Counted from the stretch's first letter, positions 1-8,793 are shown. The stretch is 43,120 nucleotides of DNA from Streptomyces flavotricini (GCF_020639365.1 NZ_JAINUL010000001.1:7528412-7571531); one strand, 5' to 3'. Numbers and translations are program-made. The notes: generated from the letters alone by a model not told the origin.

Positions 1-1827
1 CCGGTGTCCGCCGCCGCGCCCGCGGCCGAGGCGTGGACCCCGCCGCTGTCCACCCGCGGCCGCTACATCGTCGACGCCCAGGGCAACCGCTTCCGGCTGC
101 GCTCCGGCAACTGGGACGGTGCCCAGGGCTCCTGGAACGGCAGCGGCGACCGCAACGACCCGGCCACGCACCACGCCGGCCAGAACTCCAACGGCATCCC
201 GATCGGCCTGGACCGGGTCCCGCTGCCCACCCTGCTGGCCGACTTCCGGGCCCTCGGGCTCAACAGCATCCGGCTGCCCTTCTCCAACGAGATGCTCCGC
301 ACCACCGTCCCGGTCCCGGACGCGGCCGTCGCCGCCAACCCGGCACTGCGCGGCCGCACCCCGCTCCAGGTCTACGACGCCGTCGTCGCCGCACTCACCG
401 ACGCCGGTTTCGCCGTCATCCTCAACAACCACACCGTCACCACACGCTGGTGCTGTGGACTCGACGGCAACGAGCGCTGGAACAGCGGCCGTTCCACCGC
501 CCAGTGGGCCGACGACTGGGTGTTCCTGGCCCGCCGCTACCGCGACAACCCGCGCGTGGTCGGCGCCGACCTCTACAACGAGGTCCGCCGCGACGTGCTC
601 GACGACCCCAACTGGGGGCTCGGCGACAACCACGACTGGCAGGCGGCCGCCCAGGAGGCGGGTGACCGGATCCTCGCCGAGGCCAACCCGAACCTGCTCA
701 TCGTGATCGAGGGCATCAACTGGACGGGCATCCCCGTGGACGGCTTCGCCCACGGGCGTCCCACCCTCACCCCCGTCCGCACCCTGTCGCACACCCTCGT
801 CGTGTCCGGCAAGCTCGTGTACTCGGCCCACTTCTACGGGTACACCGGCCCCCGGCACAGCGGCGCGACCGGCATCGGCGAGACCAGCGATCTGCGCTAC
901 CAGGACATGAGCCGGGCCCAGCTCGAACAGACCCTCTACGACCAGGCCCTCTACGTCTCCGCCGAGACCGGCACCCACTTCACCGCACCCGTCTGGGTCA
1001 GCGAGTTCGGCATCGGCGCCGACGAGACGGGCGCCCTCCCGCGCGCCTGGTTCCAGAACATGACCGGCTATCTGAACGCCGTCGACGCCGACTTCGCGTA
1101 CTGGCCGCTGGTCGGCTGGAGCACCACCGCCCAGGGCGCACCGGGCGGCGACTCCTGGGCGATGCTCCGCTACGACGCCTCCGGCCGCCGCTCCGGTCTG
1201 CTCGACGCGGGCGACTGGCGCACGCAGCCGTGGACGGCCCTCGCCGGTGCCGCGGGGCGCACCGGACAGATCCCCGTCACCCCCGCGTGGTACCAGCTGA
1301 CCACCGACCACCGCGACCACAACGCCTCGCTGCGCACGCGGGCCACGGGCGACTGGGACAACGGCGCCCGCAAGGCGGTCTGCCCCGACGGCGCCCGGCT
1401 GGCGGGACTCGGCCACACGGACGGGCGCGGCCTGTGCGGCACCTCCGACCTGCGGGCCCCGACGGGCGGGCACACCGTGGTCCGCGACGAGGCGTACGTC
1501 CCGCCGGGCGGTGACTGGGCCACCGGCTATACGAAGTTCCAGTGCCCGGCGGGCCAGTTCCTGATCGGCTACAGCCTGCGCGGCGAGCGGGTCTCGGCGG
1601 CCCTGTGCGCCCCGAGCCGGACGGCTCTGCCGGCGGGCGGCCGCACGCTCTGGTTCGACCGCGGCGACAACCGCCCGCCCGGCGCCCCCGGCGGCGAGTT
1701 CGCGTACGGGGACTACAAGGGCCAGTGCCTGCCGACCGAGTACGCGGCGGGCATCGCCTTCACGACCCGCGCGGCCTCCCGCCCGGGCCCGGCAGCCCTC
1801 CTGTGCCGCCCCCTGCCGCCGGTCTGA
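1..1827 (+). CDS. Glycoside hydrolase family 5 (cellulase-like) secreted enzyme, 5' end outside window
   Basis: The reading frame is open from base 1, so the true start and probably the signal peptide lie upstream; the Ala-rich first residues look like the end of a signal sequence. Numbering from the GTG at base 4, residues about 12-395 form a GH5 TIM barrel. The acid/base Glu is in the YNEV motif (E193) and the nucleophile in VWVSEFG (E334), with a conserved HFYGY block near 276. The family hydrolyses beta-linked glucans or mannans outside the cell; the exact substrate cannot be read from sequence. The C-terminal 180 residues hold three related Cys-containing units, each with a Gly-Asp-Trp-like start, a Cys, and a closing Leu-Cys, possibly a small binding module. 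The GH5 assignment is secure, the role of the tail unknown. Confidence 0.88.
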   Translation, partial: PVSAAAPAAEAWTPPLSTRGRYIVDAQGNRFRLRSGNWDGAQGSWNGSGDRNDPATHHAGQNSNGIPIGLDRVPLPTLLADFRALGLNSIRLPFSNEMLRTTVPVPDAAVAANPALRGRTPLQVYDAVVAALTDAGFAVILNNHTVTTRWCCGLDGNERWNSGRSTAQWADDWVFLARRYRDNPRVVGADLYNEVRRDVLDDPNWGLGDNHDWQAAAQEAGDRILAEANPNLLIVIEGINWTGIPVDGFAHGRPTLTPVRTLSHTLVVSGKLVYSAHFYGYTGPRHSGATGIGETSDLRYQDMSRAQLEQTLYDQALYVSAETGTHFTAPVWVSEFGIGADETGALPRAWFQNMTGYLNAVDADFAYWPLVGWSTTAQGAPGGDSWAMLRYDASGRRSGLLDAGDWRTQPWTALAGAAGRTGQIPVTPAWYQLTTDHRDHNASLRTRATGDWDNGARKAVCPDGARLAGLGHTDGRGLCGTSDLRAPTGGHTVVRDEAYVPPGGDWATGYTKFQCPAGQFLIGYSLRGERVSAALCAPSRTALPAGGRTLWFDRGDNRPPGAPGGEFAYGDYKGQCLPTEYAAGIAFTTRAASRPGPAALLCRPLPPV

Positions 1828-1858
1828 GCCGCCGCTGTTCCCCGTCCCGGCGGGCCCG

Positions 1859-1890
1859 CCGGTCCCGGTGGCGCGGCCCGCCGGGACCGG
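1859..1890. terminator. Hairpin between convergent genes
   Basis: A perfect 10-bp stem, CCGGTCCCGG with CCGGGACCGG, encloses a 12-nt loop. It sits between the stop of the GH5 gene and the stop of the convergent secreted-protein gene, so it can act in both directions. No U-tract follows, as is usual in this GC range. Confidence 0.5.
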
Positions 1891-1915
1891 CCGCCCCCGG
1901 CTCCCGCCGGGGCTG

Positions 1916-2356
1916 TCATTCGGGCTGGAGCACGGCGAGGCCCCACCGTATGCCCCCGTCCGACGCGGTCACCTGGACGCCGAACGACCCCGACAGCCCG
2001 TCCCCGAGCTGCACCGTCCTGCGCGCCACCGCTCCGGCCGGGCACTCCAGCGTGAAGGTGACGGGCACGGACCCCGGCGTCCCGGAGGCCTCGAAGCCGA
2101 CCTCGACGCTGCCGCCGCCCTCGCACGCGACCGCGATCTCGGTGCCCAGCCGGGCGTTCAGCCCACTGCTCACCAGGCCCCCCGACCCCGTGTGCTCGGA
2201 GATCCACACCACCGCGTCCGGTCCCGGGTACGGCACCAGCTCCCCGTCGGCGGCCCGCGCCACGCCCCCGCCCCCGACCAGCGCCACCGTCGTCGCCACG
2301 GCCGCGGCCGTCATCGCGGCCGCCCGCACGTACCCCACGTACCTCACGTACCCCAT
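1916..2356 (-). CDS. Small secreted protein of unknown function
   Basis: 146 residues with an N-terminal hydrophobic stretch (about 12-35) ending in a signal-peptidase-like ARA-A site, then a beta-rich domain of about 105 residues with two Cys that could form a disulphide. I do not recognise the family. The start at 2356 is favoured by GGGGGA about 5 nt upstream; the first codons contain three copies of a 9-bp repeat (GGGTACGTG-type) that encodes Tyr-Val-Arg/Gly. A second possible start is the Met at 2314. The gene converges on the GH5 gene and diverges from the large secreted protein at 2633. Confidence 0.65.
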   Translation of the reverse strand: MGYVRYVGYVRAAAMTAAAVATTVALVGGGGVARAADGELVPYPGPDAVVWISEHTGSGGLVSSGLNARLGTEIAVACEGGGSVEVGFEASGTPGSVPVTFTLECPAGAVARRTVQLGDGLSGSFGVQVTASDGGIRWGLAVLQPE

Positions 2357-2632
2357 GTCTCCCCCATGCGCCGGTTGCTCGATCAGTCACGTACGACGCT
2401 AGCGGCCACCACTGACAACGACCCCGCCGACCGCGCGGTCCGGAAATGATCATGGCGCGAAGAGGAGGGGGCCCGGAGAGGCTCCGATTTGGCATCCGAT
2501 TGCGTCAAGTGGGGTGAACGAGGGAGCAAAGGGGCCTAGGGTGCGCCCGTACGCACCGTCGAGGACAGCGACTCCACGTCTGTTTTCGGCCATCACCGCA
2601 CAGCGACACAGTGACACCGAACTGGGGGGTTC

Positions 2633-5371
2633 ATGCGTAGATCCAGAGGGTTCGCGGCCGCTCTCGCCCTGTCCCTGGCGGGGACCGGAGCGGGCATAGG
2701 CCTCGGCCTCGTCCCACAGGCGGCGGCCGTCACCCCGCCCGTGGCCTTCACCGCCGACGCGCTGTCCACCTGGCAGCCCAACGGCGTCGTCTGGGCCCTC
2801 GCCGAGGCGGGCGGCACCGTCTTCGTCGGCGGCACCTTCTCCGCCGTCCGCCCGCCCGAAGGCGACGGCTCCGGCGCTGCCGAGCAGCCCGCGGTGAACT
2901 TCGCCGCGCTCGACGCCGCGACCGGCGCCCCGACCTCCTGCCACCTCTCCTTCACCGTCGGCGGCGGCACCGCCACCGTCCGCGCCCTCACCCTCTCCCC
3001 GGACAAGAAGACCCTCTACGCGGGCGGCTATTTCGGCGCCGTCAACGGCACCCCGGTCTCCAGCCTCGCCGCCATCGACGTGGCCACCTGCACCGTCAAG
3101 ACCGGCTTCCGCCCCGCCTTCGCGGCCACCGTGCGGGCCCTGGCCGTCACGGACGACACCGTCTACGCGGGCGGCGACTTCCTGACCGTCGCCGGCCAGC
3201 CGCGCGAGCGCTTCGCCGCCGTCGCCGCGTCCGACGGTGCGCTGCGGCCCTTCACCGCCGACGCCGACGAGCCCGGCCGCGCCGTCGAGGTCACCCCCGA
3301 CGGCAACCACGTCGTCCTCGGCGGCGACTTCTTCACCGTCAACGGCACGAACACCCACGCCCTGGCCGTCGTCGACTCCACCAGCGGCGCGCTCACCAAG
3401 ACGTACGCCGGCTTCATCGAGACCAACTCCGTCGTCAAGGACATCGCGACCGACGCGACCGGGTTCTACACCGCCAACGAAGGCACCGGCGGCGGCGTCT
3501 TCGACGGCCGGATCGCGCTCAACCTCAGCGACTTCAACCAGCGCTGGCGCGACACCTGCCTCGGCGCCACCCAGGCCGTGCTGCCGTACCAGAACGTGCT
3601 GTACAGCGCCTCGCACGCCCACGACTGCTCCAGCGTGGGCGAGTACCCGGACGGCCAGCGCCACCACCTCCTCGCCCAGCCGACCACCAGCGTCGGCAAG
3701 CTGGGCTGGGCCCCCGACACCAACGACGGCATCGGCGAGGGCATCGGCCCGCGCGTGATGGCGGTCGGCTCCAAGGGCGGCGTCCAGTACCTGTGGGTCG
3801 GCGGCGAGTTCACGACCGTCAACGGTTCCGCGCAGCAGAGCCTGACCCGGTTCGCGTCCACCGGCGACACGGGCGCGCCCACCGTCCCCGTGGCGACCGC
3901 GGCGAGCTTCAGGCCCGGCGAGGTGCAGGTGCGCTGGCGCACCAGCCTCGACCTGGACGACAGCGCGCTGACGTACCGGATCTACCGGAACGGCTCGGGC
4001 ACGCCGATCGCCACGGTCACGGCGGACTCGCTGTTCTTCAAGCGCCCGCAGGCCTCCTGGACCGACACCACCGTCGCCGCGGGCCAGTCGTACACGTACC
4101 GGGTGACGGCCACCGACGCGGCCGGCAACACCAGCGCCCTTTCGGCGACCGCCAGCGTGACCGTCCCGACCTCGGTCGACTCCTACCCCAACCAGGTCCG
4201 CGCGGACGGCGCCCAGCTGTTCTGGCGCTACGACGACGCGGCCCTGCCGAACGTCGCCGACTCCTCCGCGAGCGGCAACCAGAACGGCGTGCACCTGAAC
4301 GCCCCGGCCCTGCGCCAGACGCCCGGCGCGGTCTCGGGCGCGAGCACGGCGATCGGTTTCAACGGCACGGACACCCGTGTCTACGGGGACCAGCGGCAGA
4401 GCATCGGCAGCAGCTACACCATCGAGACCTGGTTCAAGACGAACACCACCCGGGGCGGCAAGCTCTTCGGTTTCGGCAACAACCAGGTGCGCGGCAGCAA
4501 CCAGTACGACAAGCACATCTACATGACCAATGACGGACGCCTCGTCTACGGCGTGTACACCGGGGCCACCCGCACCATCACCACCGGCACCGCGTACAAC
4601 GACAACACGTGGCACCACGTGGTCGCCACCCAGGGACCGGGCGGCATGGTGCTCTACGTGGACGGCGTGCAGAAGGGCACCCTGGCCGTCACCACGCACG
4701 AGAACTACGCCGGCTACTGGCACGCCGGCGGCGACAGCCTCGGCGGCTGGCCCAACCCCCCGACCAGCGAGTTCTGGGCGGGCCAGCTCGACGAGACCGC
4801 CGTCTACCCGAGCGTCCTGAGCGCGGCCCAGGTGCAGAACCACCACGCCCTGGCCACCGCGCCCGCCGACTCGGTCGTCCAGGTGCAGGCCGCCGAGGAC
4901 ACCTACGTCAACGCCGGCGCGCCGGACGGCAATTACGGGAGCTCTTCCTCGCTCGCCGTGCGGGGCAGCTCGCTGTACACGAGCTACCTGCGCTTCAACC
5001 TGCCCGCCGCGCCCGCGGGCACCGTCCTGAAATCGGCCTCCCTCAGCGTGAAGACCAGCACGATGAGCGGAGCCGGTACGGCGGATACGGTCTCGGTGGT
5101 CCCGGTCACCGGCACGTGGACGGAGGCGGGCACCACCTACAACAACCGCCCCGCCACCGGCAGCCCGGCCCTGGGCAGCTTCGCCGGAGTCCCGGACGGT
5201 TCGGCGGTGCACACCACCGGGCTGAGCACGGCCGCCCTGTCGGGCGCGCTCGGTACGAGCTACGGCCTGGCACTGACCAGCCCGGGTACGGACGCGCTGT
5301 GGCTGTGGTCCTCCGAGGCCGCGGCGAACGAGGGCACGCCGCAGCTGACGCTGACCTTCGGCGCACCGTAG
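2633..5371 (+). CDS. Large secreted multidomain protein (propeller-like repeats, FN3, LamG, DNRLRE)
   Basis: 912 residues. Residues 1-32 are a signal peptide (basic start, hydrophobic core, AAA site). Residues about 45-415 carry repeats with a GG-x-F-x-x-V-x-G signature (for example YAGGDFLTVAG, VLGGDFFTVNG, WVGGEFTTVNG), typical of delta-60/propeller-like extracellular proteins. A fibronectin type III domain follows (about 423-510, ending at ATASVTVP), then a LamG/concanavalin-like jellyroll (about 525-730) and a C-terminal DNRLRE domain (about 735-912, with AAEDTYVNAG and SYLRFNLP). All parts are binding or structural; I see no catalytic motif. The likely role is extracellular carbohydrate or cell-surface binding. 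The start is the ATG after GGGGGG. Confidence 0.82.
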   Translation: MRRSRGFAAALALSLAGTGAGIGLGLVPQAAAVTPPVAFTADALSTWQPNGVVWALAEAGGTVFVGGTFSAVRPPEGDGSGAAEQPAVNFAALDAATGAPTSCHLSFTVGGGTATVRALTLSPDKKTLYAGGYFGAVNGTPVSSLAAIDVATCTVKTGFRPAFAATVRALAVTDDTVYAGGDFLTVAGQPRERFAAVAASDGALRPFTADADEPGRAVEVTPDGNHVVLGGDFFTVNGTNTHALAVVDSTSGALTKTYAGFIETNSVVKDIATDATGFYTANEGTGGGVFDGRIALNLSDFNQRWRDTCLGATQAVLPYQNVLYSASHAHDCSSVGEYPDGQRHHLLAQPTTSVGKLGWAPDTNDGIGEGIGPRVMAVGSKGGVQYLWVGGEFTTVNGSAQQSLTRFASTGDTGAPTVPVATAASFRPGEVQVRWRTSLDLDDSALTYRIYRNGSGTPIATVTADSLFFKRPQASWTDTTVAAGQSYTYRVTATDAAGNTSALSATASVTVPTSVDSYPNQVRADGAQLFWRYDDAALPNVADSSASGNQNGVHLNAPALRQTPGAVSGASTAIGFNGTDTRVYGDQRQSIGSSYTIETWFKTNTTRGGKLFGFGNNQVRGSNQYDKHIYMTNDGRLVYGVYTGATRTITTGTAYNDNTWHHVVATQGPGGMVLYVDGVQKGTLAVTTHENYAGYWHAGGDSLGGWPNPPTSEFWAGQLDETAVYPSVLSAAQVQNHHALATAPADSVVQVQAAEDTYVNAGAPDGNYGSSSSLAVRGSSLYTSYLRFNLPAAPAGTVLKSASLSVKTSTMSGAGTADTVSVVPVTGTWTEAGTTYNNRPATGSPALGSFAGVPDGSAVHTTGLSTAALSGALGTSYGLALTSPGTDALWLWSSEAAANEGTPQLTLTFGAP

Positions 5372-5394
5372 CCGCGGCAGGCGGACGAAGGCGA

Positions 5395-5428
5395 CAGGGG
5401 GCGCGGGCCGTCATGGTCCGCGCCCCTG
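5395..5428. terminator. Hairpin between convergent genes
   Basis: GC-rich stem of about 12 bp (GGGGCGCGG arm pairing with CCGCGCCCC, one wobble and one bulged G) around the loop GTCAT. It lies between the ends of the large secreted protein gene and the DUF3224 gene and probably serves both. Confidence 0.5.
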
Positions 5429-5435
5429 CCGCCGT

Positions 5436-5843
5436 CTACCCCACCGTGTAGCCGAACTCGTACGCGACGGACGTGTCGCCGTGCCGGTAGGTGAAGGCCC
5501 CGGAGCCCGAGAGCCCGGCCAGCTCGCCCGATCCCGAGCCGGGGACCACTTCGAACGTGCACCGGGTGCCGGAGGCGTCGAAGGTGCCGCGCTGCTCCAG
5601 GACGAACGCGCCCTCGCGGCCGTCGACGGCGCCCGAGAGCAGCTCCAGACCGGTGTAGGAGCCGGTTCCCTCCCCGGTGTACGTGATCGTGTAGCCGGCG
5701 TGGGTCGCCCCGGCCTCGATGCCGCCCGCGAAGGCGTTGACGACCGTCGAGCGGGCCAGGCGCGGAGTGGAGCCGGCCGGGCCGATCGGCTGCTCCTCCC
5801 AGTCGGCGAACGTGAAACGACCGGTGGTGGTACGGGCGGACAT
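5436..5843 (-). CDS. DUF3224 family protein
   Basis: 135 residues of an all-beta, lipocalin-like fold matching DUF3224: an opening TTTGRFTFADWEEQP, a central YTGLELLSGAVDGREGAFVLEQ block and a final GDTSVAYEFGYTV. These small proteins are widespread in actinobacteria and have no settled function; the allene oxide cyclase/avidin-like fold suggests ligand binding. The start at 5843 has a strong AGGAGGTCC ribosome site. The gene is divergent from a YafY-type WYL regulator, a very common pairing, and an inverted repeat lies between them, so it is probably controlled by that regulator. Confidence 0.85.
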   Translation of the reverse strand: MSARTTTGRFTFADWEEQPIGPAGSTPRLARSTVVNAFAGGIEAGATHAGYTITYTGEGTGSYTGLELLSGAVDGREGAFVLEQRGTFDASGTRCTFEVVPGSGSGELAGLSGSGAFTYRHGDTSVAYEFGYTVG

Positions 5844-5909
5844 GGAGGACCTCCTGGTTCACGGCCGGGAGGGACCGTTTCCCCCGGCGCGAGAACAGCC
5901 TGTCCGGCA

Positions 5910-5932
5910 TACCTGACACCCTCTGTCAGGTA
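5910..5932. promoter_or_regulatory. Perfect inverted repeat, likely operator of the adjacent WYL regulator
   Basis: Arms TACCTGACA and TGTCAGGTA are perfectly complementary around a 5-nt spacer. The site sits in the gap between the divergent DUF3224 and YafY-type genes, the expected position for an autoregulatory operator. Confidence 0.65.
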
Positions 5933-5980
5933 CCGGTGTCCGGGTCCCGGCCGCACCGGCCCGCCGGACACAATGACCCC

Positions 5981-6961
5981 ATGCGCGCGGACCGGCTCCT
6001 CTCCCTCCTCCTGCTGCTGCAGAACCGCGGCCCGATGACCGCACCCGAACTGGCCACCGAGCTGGAGGTGTCGGTCCGGACCGTCTACCGGGACGTCGAA
6101 GCCCTCGGCGCCTCCGGCGTCCCGGTCCACGCGGAGCGCGGACCGGCCGGCGGCTACCGGCTGATGGACGGCTACCGCACCCGGCTCACCGGCCTCACCG
6201 ACGCCCAGGCCGGCTCCCTCTTCCTCGCCGGTGCGCCCGGGCCGGCGCAGGAACTGGGCCTCGGCGCCGATCTGGCCGCCGCCCAGCTCAAGCTCCAGGC
6301 GGCGCTGCCCGCCGCCCTCGCCGAACGGGCCCGCCGCCTCCAGGACCGCTTCCACCTGGACGCCCCGGCCTGGTTCCGCGATGCCGACCCCGTCCCGCAC
6401 CTCGCGGCGATCGCCCGGGCCGTGTGGGACCAGCGCGTACTGCTCACCCACTACCGGCGCTGGAACGGCGAAGAGCGGGCCGGGCGCCCGCTGCACCCGC
6501 TCGGGCTCGTCCTCAAGGGAGGCATCTGGTACCTGGTGGCGAGGGCCGCCGACGAGCGCGTACGCAGCTACCGGGTCTCGCGGTTCCTCGCCGTGGACAC
6601 CGCGGAGGAGGGATTCGAGCGTCCGGCCGGCTTCGGACTCGCCGCGTACTGGGCGGAGTCCGCCCGCCGGATGGAGCAGGCCACCCGACAGGGGACCGCC
6701 CGCCTGCTGCTGTCCCCGCGCGGGCGCCGGCTGCTCCCGATGCAGTTCGGCGCCGCCGGCGTACGGGCGCTGGCCGGGGCCTCCCCGGCCGAGCCGGGGG
6801 ACCCGGAGGGCTGGATCCGCGTGGAGCTGGAAGTCGAGTCCGCGGCCGTCGCGGTCGGCGACCTGCTCCGCCTCGGCACCGAAACCGAGGTACTGGCCCC
6901 GCCGGAGCTCCGCCGGGCCCTGGCGGACACCGTCGCCGCCCTGGCAGAGCGCTACGGCTGA
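5981..6961 (+). CDS. YafY-type HTH/WYL transcriptional regulator
   Basis: 326 residues from the ATG at 5981. Residues 1-60 are a winged HTH_11 domain (MRADRLLSLLLLLQNRG, then ELEVSVRTVYRDVEAL as recognition region). A WYL ligand-binding domain spans about 150-210, with the block HPLGLVLKGGIWYLVAR and an RSYRVSRF end. A C-terminal WCX region follows. WYL regulators sense small molecules or nucleic acids; the ligand here is unknown. The gene is divergent from DUF3224 with a perfect palindrome between them. I chose the downstream Met because the 15 codons before it are unlike the family and lie close to the operator. Its end is 1 nt from the convergent GNAT-fusion gene. Confidence 0.88.
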   Translation: MRADRLLSLLLLLQNRGPMTAPELATELEVSVRTVYRDVEALGASGVPVHAERGPAGGYRLMDGYRTRLTGLTDAQAGSLFLAGAPGPAQELGLGADLAAAQLKLQAALPAALAERARRLQDRFHLDAPAWFRDADPVPHLAAIARAVWDQRVLLTHYRRWNGEERAGRPLHPLGLVLKGGIWYLVARAADERVRSYRVSRFLAVDTAEEGFERPAGFGLAAYWAESARRMEQATRQGTARLLLSPRGRRLLPMQFGAAGVRALAGASPAEPGDPEGWIRVELEVESAAVAVGDLLRLGTETEVLAPPELRRALADTVAALAERYG

Positions 6962-6962
6962 C

Positions 6963-7841
6963 CTACGCCCCGGGCGGGCGAGCTGCCCGCGGGCGGAGCT
7001 CCCAGCGGGTCTCGCCGTCCTCCAGGTGGGGGGTCGGGGCGAAGCCGCAGGCCGCGGCGACCGCCGCCGAGGCGTGGTGGCCGGGGTGGACGTGGGCGAT
7101 CAGCAGCCCGACGGGGAGCTGCGCCAGCCACGCCGTGAGGGCGCGGGCCGCCTCGGTGGCGAAGCCCCGGCCCTGCCAGGGGGTTCCGATCACCCAGGCC
7201 AGTTCGGCGGTGTCCCGCGCGGGCGTGACCGTGGCCTGTACGGTCCCCACCAGCTGCCCGTCCCCGCGCAGCCGCAGCACCCAGTTGCACCACACGACCG
7301 CGGGGTCGGGCGAGCCGGCCGCCAGCCGGGCGTAGCGTTCGCGCAGCGCACCGGCCGTGAGCGGGGCGCCGCCGGTGAACTCGTGGAGCACGGGATCGCC
7401 CAGCACGCGGGCCATCTCCGCGGCGTGCTCGACGCGCAGGGGGAGCAGTTCCAGCCGGGCGGAGCCGAGCCGGCCGGTGCCCTCCGTACGGACCGGCGGT
7501 CGCCGGACCTTGGCGGACGCGCCCGCGCGGGGTACGTCGTCCACGGCGAGGCAGATCCCGAAGACGCGGTCACATCCGGTCCAGCCGTTGACCCGGCCCC
7601 GGTTGTTGCCGATCTGCACGCGGCGGCGCGCGGCGTCCACGGCCGAGACCAGGTGCAGGTACACCGTGCCGGAGACCCGGGCCAGGACGATGTCCCCGGG
7701 CTCGACGAGCGCCGGATCGACGGGGGCCACCCGGACCCGCTGCCTGCTGCGGATCAGCGGCACCATCGAGTCGCCGGTCGGCCGGAACTCCACGGTCTCG
7801 CCCCGGCCGATGCGGTCCGCCACTGCGTCGAGCATGCCCAT
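6963..7841 (-). CDS. S24/S26 peptidase-like domain fused to GNAT acetyltransferase
   Basis: 292 residues from the ATG at 7841 (7835 and 7883 are alternatives; 7883 would place a palindrome inside the coding region). Residues 1-105 resemble the small S24/S26 signal-peptidase-like proteins: a GDSM serine motif (S25) followed by a LVEPGDIVLARVSG strand pair. The catalytic Lys expected after the following strand is not evident (YLHLVSAV), so self-cleavage or peptidase activity is doubtful. Residues about 118-292 are a GNAT acetyltransferase with acetyl-CoA loop PWQGRGFATEAARAL. The two halves are in one uninterrupted frame, so this is a real fusion or a recent gene fusion. The substrate is unknown. 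Confidence 0.75.
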   Translation of the reverse strand: MGMLDAVADRIGRGETVEFRPTGDSMVPLIRSRQRVRVAPVDPALVEPGDIVLARVSGTVYLHLVSAVDAARRRVQIGNNRGRVNGWTGCDRVFGICLAVDDVPRAGASAKVRRPPVRTEGTGRLGSARLELLPLRVEHAAEMARVLGDPVLHEFTGGAPLTAGALRERYARLAAGSPDPAVVWCNWVLRLRGDGQLVGTVQATVTPARDTAELAWVIGTPWQGRGFATEAARALTAWLAQLPVGLLIAHVHPGHHASAAVAAACGFAPTPHLEDGETRWELRPRAARPPGA

Positions 7842-7865
7842 CGGGCGAGTGTGCCCGGCGCGGCG

Positions 7866-7879
7866 GGTTTCCGGAAACC
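7866..7879. promoter_or_regulatory. 14-bp perfect palindrome upstream of the fusion gene
   Basis: GGTTTCC followed directly by GGAAACC, perfectly self-complementary. It lies 25 nt upstream of the preferred start of the S24-like::GNAT gene and may be an operator. If the gene starts at 7883 it would instead be coding. Confidence 0.35.
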
Positions 7880-7901
7880 GCATTTCCTTCCCGGACCCCG
7901 G

Positions 7902-8354
7902 TCAGCGGGGCGGTTCCACCTCCAGGAAGCGGCGCCGACGCGGTCCCCGGTAGAGCAGGCAGCCCCAGCCCAGGGGCTCCAGCGCGGCCGCACAGACCGT
8001 CAGCCGCTCCCGCTCCGCCTCGGCCGCGCCCCCGCCTGGCGGGCCCGGCCAGGTCACCTCCACCGTCGCGCTCCCGGACGGCCCGGGCGCCACCCGGTAC
8101 CCCGTCCGCGTACGACGGCCCTGCGCGTCGACCGCCGACGGCGGGATCCCCGCGGCCTCGAGCACGAGGGCCACCGCGCGCGGCATCTGCCGCAGCTCCC
8201 AGGGAGCGGGAACCGCCGTCCCCGCCGGGCCGTTCACCAGGCGGCGGATCTGCAGCAGGCCCTCGTAGGCCGTGCGGACCTCGGCCTCCCGCGCCGCGGA
8301 GGCGGGCCGCTCCGGTCCGTCGCCGGTCGCGGGCTCGAAGGACGTGTCCACCAC
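7902..8354 (-). CDS. Hypothetical protein, about 150 residues
   Basis: I do not recognise this family. The preferred start is one of two adjacent GTG codons (8354 or 8351), preceded by a purine-rich AGGGGG; the frame stays open much further upstream but there runs over the divergent gene at 8452 and has shadow composition. The protein has a helical N-terminal half (REAEVRTAYEGLLQIRRLV) and a beta-rich C-terminal half containing VEVTWPGPPGGG and LGWGCLLYRGPRRRRFLEV. No signal peptide or membrane segment is seen. It lies 60 nt upstream of the fusion-gene region on the same strand. Confidence 0.5.
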   Translation of the reverse strand: MVDTSFEPATGDGPERPASAAREAEVRTAYEGLLQIRRLVNGPAGTAVPAPWELRQMPRAVALVLEAAGIPPSAVDAQGRRTRTGYRVAPGPSGSATVEVTWPGPPGGGAAEAERERLTVCAAALEPLGWGCLLYRGPRRRRFLEVEPPR

Positions 8355-8451
8355 CCACCACCCCCTGCCCGTGCGCTCTGAGTACCTCACACCCAACGAC
8401 CTGAGTATCCGCCCCGATTCCCCGCGGGCCCGCCGCTGGTCGAATGGGGGC

Positions 8452-8781
8452 ATGACCTTCGACGCCACCGTCGCCGCTCGCCCGCGCCGCATGCAGCACG
8501 TGACCACCGCCGGCTCCGCACTGGCCGTGGCCCTGGTCCCGCTCGTGGTCGGCGTCCTGGTGGCCAAGGGCATCGCCGCCGACCCCCACACCCCGGTCAA
8601 CGCCCTCATCACGGGCGGCGGCCAGCGTGCGGGCCTCCCGCGGGCCGAATGGCGCCGCCGCGGCCACGCCACACTGCACCGCCTCCGCACGGCCCGCCGC
8701 CTCACCGCCCGCCGCCGGCCCGTCTCCCCCCTCACGTGCCCGCGCCGCCCCGCTGCCGCGCCCGCGGACCGTGCGGCCTGA
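8452..8781 (+). CDS. Small single-pass membrane protein of unknown function
   Basis: 109 residues from the ATG at 8452, with GGGGG 3 nt upstream. There is one hydrophobic segment (about 22-43, ALAVALVPLVVGVLVAKGI), then a short polar stretch and a very Arg- and Pro-rich tail. No family is recognised. The arginine-rich tail has the composition of random high-GC frames, so the true end could differ in function, but the membrane segment and a start beside a ribosome-site-like tract support expression. It is divergent from the gene ending at 7902. Confidence 0.45.
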   Translation: MTFDATVAARPRRMQHVTTAGSALAVALVPLVVGVLVAKGIAADPHTPVNALITGGGQRAGLPRAEWRRRGHATLHRLRTARRLTARRRPVSPLTCPRRPAAAPADRAA

Positions 8782-8793
8782 CCGCCCGGCCGC

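Noticed and set aside
2450..5212. 920-codon minus-strand open frame
   Set aside because: It is antisense to the clearly coding 912-residue secreted protein; its product is Gly/Arg/Val-rich shadow with no domain, as expected for GC-rich DNA.
6231..8381. 716-codon plus-strand frame
   Set aside because: It crosses the WYL regulator, the GNAT fusion and an unknown gene on both strands and shows no protein-like pattern.
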